From Bacteroidota bacterium (GTDB lineage: Bacteria > Bacteroidota > Bacteroidia > Chitinophagales > Chitinophagaceae), in the NCBI GenBank assembly GCA_025363385.1, contig JANYEA010000130.1, forward strand, positions 1 to 63,010: DNA of 63,010 nucleotides, given 5' to 3'. This document shows positions 61,334 to 63,010 of this stretch, piece after piece. Under the pieces are notes generated by a model that was not told the DNA's origin, made no database searches, and saw nothing but the letters and a program-made list of their open reading frames with translations. Each line of letters starts with the position of its first letter. The first letter of the stretch is position 1. A program made the position numbers and the translations under genes.

Positions 61334-62280
61334 TGCTTATTATTGAAAAGCATATTACAAAAATGGGAATCGGGCCACTTTGTAAATTGTTTGGAAAATC
61401 CCGCCAAGCGTTCTATGATAGAAAATATTATTACTCTTTAAAAGAACAAGAGGAAATAATTGTTTTAGAACTAGTTGCACAAGTAAGGAGAGAACTACCT
61501 GGATTGGGTGGTCACAAGCTTTACAAATGCATCTATCAACCTTTGCGAACTAATGATATTAAGATGGGTAGAGACAAACTGTTCACCCTTCTAAGAAACC
61601 ACAAGCTACTCATTGATAGAAAACGTAGGAATCCTAAGACAACCCAGTCACATCATTGGTTTAGGCGATATCCCAATCTGATAAAGGATATTGAATTAGT
61701 CAAGCCAGAACAAGTCTGGGTAGCCGATATAACCTATATCAGCATAGGCTATGACTTTAATTATTTATCAATCATTACTGACGCCTATTCTAAACAAATA
61801 ATGGGCTTTTGTTTACATCCATATCTGACTAATGATGGATGTATTGAAGCTTTGAATATGGCATTAAAAAAAAGGCACACTGCAAATATGTTAATCCATC
61901 ATTCTGATCGCGGGGTACAGTATTGTAGCTTTGACTATATAGATATATTGAGGGAGAATAGGGTATCAATAAGTATGACTAATGACGGTGAAGGATATGA
62001 GAACCAAATCGCAGAAAGATTAAATGGAATATTAAAAACAGAGTTTAAACTACATCAGGTATTTAAATCAAGATCAGACGCATTATTAGCTGTGAAAACT
62101 AGCATCAATGCTTATAATAATCTACGCCCCCATATGAGTTGTGGTTATTTGACACCGGCAGTAGCTCATTTAACAAATGAACCATTGATTAAAAAATGGT
62201 GCAATAGCAGGAAAAGGAATCTAAAATTGGATGAACAAACCGTTTACCACCAGCACAAGGAGATAAACTTACCTTTATAA
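61333..62280 (+). CDS. IS3-family OrfB (DDE transposase)
   Basis: This 315-residue protein has an HTH_21-type region and an rve-type integrase core. Catalytic residues are Asp132 (VWVADITYI), Asp192 (HHSDRGVQY) and Glu228 (ENQIAERLNG), a D-59-D-35-E spacing typical of IS3. The tail has NLRPHMSCGYLTPAVAHL. Translation may begin at the ATG in TAATG or through the frameshift from orfA. The frame is intact, so the element may be active. Confidence 0.9.
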   Translation: MLIIEKHITKMGIGPLCKLFGKSRQAFYDRKYYYSLKEQEEIIVLELVAQVRRELPGLGGHKLYKCIYQPLRTNDIKMGRDKLFTLLRNHKLLIDRKRRNPKTTQSHHWFRRYPNLIKDIELVKPEQVWVADITYISIGYDFNYLSIITDAYSKQIMGFCLHPYLTNDGCIEALNMALKKRHTANMLIHHSDRGVQYCSFDYIDILRENRVSISMTNDGEGYENQIAERLNGILKTEFKLHQVFKSRSDALLAVKTSINAYNNLRPHMSCGYLTPAVAHLTNEPLIKKWCNSRKRNLKLDEQTVYHQHKEINLPL

Positions 62281-62326
62281 AGAAATAGCTTATTTTAGAT
62301 TAATAATCATTCAAAAAAGTACTCGA

Positions 62327-62352
62327 AAAACTGTAAAGTAAAACCCGTACAA
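62327..62352 (-). repeat. Right terminal inverted repeat of the IS3 element
   Basis: The complement reads TTGTACGG..CTTTACAGTTTT. It abuts the truncated gene at 62353 directly. Confidence 0.75.
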
Positions 62353-62865
62353 TACCGAAATCATTGGGTTTACAAGTTTAGCGGTACACCAGCAGATACA
62401 GATTCTATAGTGGTAGCTATAATAGGTACCTCTCATTTGCCAAACGGAGAAATAGCAAATATTTGGACAACAAAATTTGCAAACTTTACCGATACATCTT
62501 ATGTAGTTTCATCCTCTCAAGAAGTTTTATTTTATTATCCACCCTGTTGGAGTTGCACCGCCCCAATGCCAACATCTAAGCTCAGATATATATTTCCTTT
62601 ACAAATAAATGGCCAATGGTTTAGCCAAAAAGAAGGTGGAGATTCTATTAAAGTTATATCACAAAATTCAATTCTCATTGGTAAAAAAAATTATGATGCC
62701 TATTTGCTTACAAAAATAAGACAGCCAGCCCAAAACTACTCGACACAGGATACACTTTGGTTTGTTCCAAAAATAGGTATGGTAAAATTAGTTCAAAGAG
62801 AATATAATTTAGGCCCAATACCCGGAAATGGAGTGTGGGAGTTAATTAATTACTCTTTAAAATAA
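62353..62865 (+). pseudogene. 5'-truncated gene for an uncharacterised protein
   Basis: An open frame enters from the IS repeat and continues to 62865. It starts YRNHWVYKFSGTPADTDSI, which looks like the start of a mature lipoprotein of the type FPLKVGNHWVYKF after loss of its leader. It contains CWSC and ends GNGVWELINYSLK. Its real start and upstream sequence are missing, so it is probably non-functional. A start at GTG 62410 is possible but would lack a signal peptide. No family recognised. Confidence 0.7.
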
Positions 62866-62880
62866 TTTAAATTAATAGGA

Positions 62881-63010
62881 TTAGGTATTATAAACGCAAA
62901 GTGTTTTTAGGTAGTTGTAAGGATGTGGAATTTGATGAATCATTCTTTGTAAAACATCATTGAATAATCCCTTCCTTCTGTTTCTTCTGTTGAACCTGTA
63001 TTCATATTCA
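62881..63010 (-). CDS. C-terminal end of a transposase, probably IS1595/ISXO2 type (runs off right edge)
   Basis: The minus-strand frame has 42 visible residues ending in TAA at 62881-62883. It carries EYEYRFNRRNRRKGLFNDVL, a pattern like the YRFNRR end of ISXO2-like (IS1595) transposases. The rest is outside the window. It adds a second mobile element to the right end. The family assignment rests on this short motif. Confidence 0.55.
   Translation of the reverse strand, partial: EYEYRFNRRNRRKGLFNDVLQRMIHQIPHPYNYLKTLCVYNT

Larger units (their letters stand above)
60924..62352 (+). mobile_element. IS3-family insertion sequence, complete
   Basis: The element is about 1.43 kb, with two overlapping orfs encoding a helix-turn-helix protein and a DDE transposase. 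Imperfect terminal inverted repeats of about 26 bp lie at both ends: TTATACGG..CTTTACAGTTTT on the left and the complement of TTGTACGG..CTTTACAGTTTT on the right. No matching 3-4 base target duplication was found next to the repeats, and both flanking genes are truncated and unrelated. The exact terminal base at each end is uncertain by one or two. Confidence 0.85.

Noticed and set aside
60921..62356. Target-site duplication of the IS3 element
   Set aside because: Bases next to the left end (GGTC or TCT) and the right end (TACC or ATA) do not match under either placement of the ends.
1..63010. CRISPR arrays, tRNA or rRNA genes, riboswitches
   Set aside because: No regularly spaced short repeats, cloverleaf sequences or conserved riboswitch cores were seen on reading; a covariance-model search was not possible.

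Overview
The window looks like a chromosomal segment of a Bacteroidota bacterium, most likely family Chitinophagaceae or a close relative. The base composition is AT-rich by eye (not counted). There is a clear Bacteroidota-type promoter (TTTG, 20 bases, TAnnTTTG) before a tetR gene. The gene families are typical of the phylum: DUF5597 GH35 enzymes, DUF4968/DUF5110 GH31 enzymes, PSCyt1/DUF1549/DUF1553 plus DUF1501 pairs, TMEM220, FIST plus multi-GAF sensors, and TPR histidine kinases with a NarL-type regulator. I saw no tRNA, rRNA or CRISPR array.

Layout. (1) 1-3645, minus strand: a FIST-domain sensor followed by a very long protein with alternating GAF-like repeats that runs off the left edge. 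(2) 3992-11499: a sugar-acid dehydratase with an SDR dehydrogenase, a convergent GH31-GH35 pair, and a TauE/SafE exporter. (3) 11613-15464: a five-domain secreted lipoprotein (ThuA, GSDH propeller, PKD, cytochrome c, CBM6-like) and a TMEM220 protein, separated by a terminator hairpin. (4) 15811-18240: two tandem family 2 glycosyltransferases and a NodB deacetylase. (5) 18320-24503, minus: a TolC, adaptor, RND pump operon that ends in a PII-like and a DUF2892 gene. (6) 24723-26787: an SQR-like flavoprotein, TusE/DsrC-like and DsrE-like genes. (7) 26898-33739: an autoregulated TetR, TolC, adaptor, two-ATPase, two-permease ABC export operon related in layout to CecR-YbhGFSR. It is followed at 33850-35205 by an ECF sigma factor, a small membrane protein and a Spy/CnrX-like sensor. 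(8) 35341-47773: GH2 and GH29 enzymes, then a five-gene set of c-type cytochrome, DUF1501, NHL-propeller, DUF2231-cytochrome and DUF5009-type membrane proteins. (9) 47783-56161, minus: an esterase and a tightly spaced run of six uncharacterised secreted proteins, with a TPR histidine kinase and NarL-type regulator diverging at 56335-58958. (10) 59076-63010: a DODA-type dioxygenase, then a mobile-element-scarred right end with a truncated esterase, a complete IS3-family element, a truncated unknown gene, and the end of a probable IS1595-type transposase.

How it fits together (inference). GH31, GH35, GH2 and GH29 enzymes with periplasmic or outer-membrane cytochromes suggest breakdown of plant-type oligosaccharides coupled to extracytoplasmic sugar oxidation. 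No SusC/SusD pair is present, so this is not a classical polysaccharide utilisation locus. Regions 5-7 look like a stress block combining efflux pumps, sulfide/persulfide handling and an envelope-stress sigma factor. The best candidate for an undescribed system is the six-gene secreted operon at 49138-56161 with its divergent two-component system. Its genes look coordinately expressed, but I recognise no known pathway in them.
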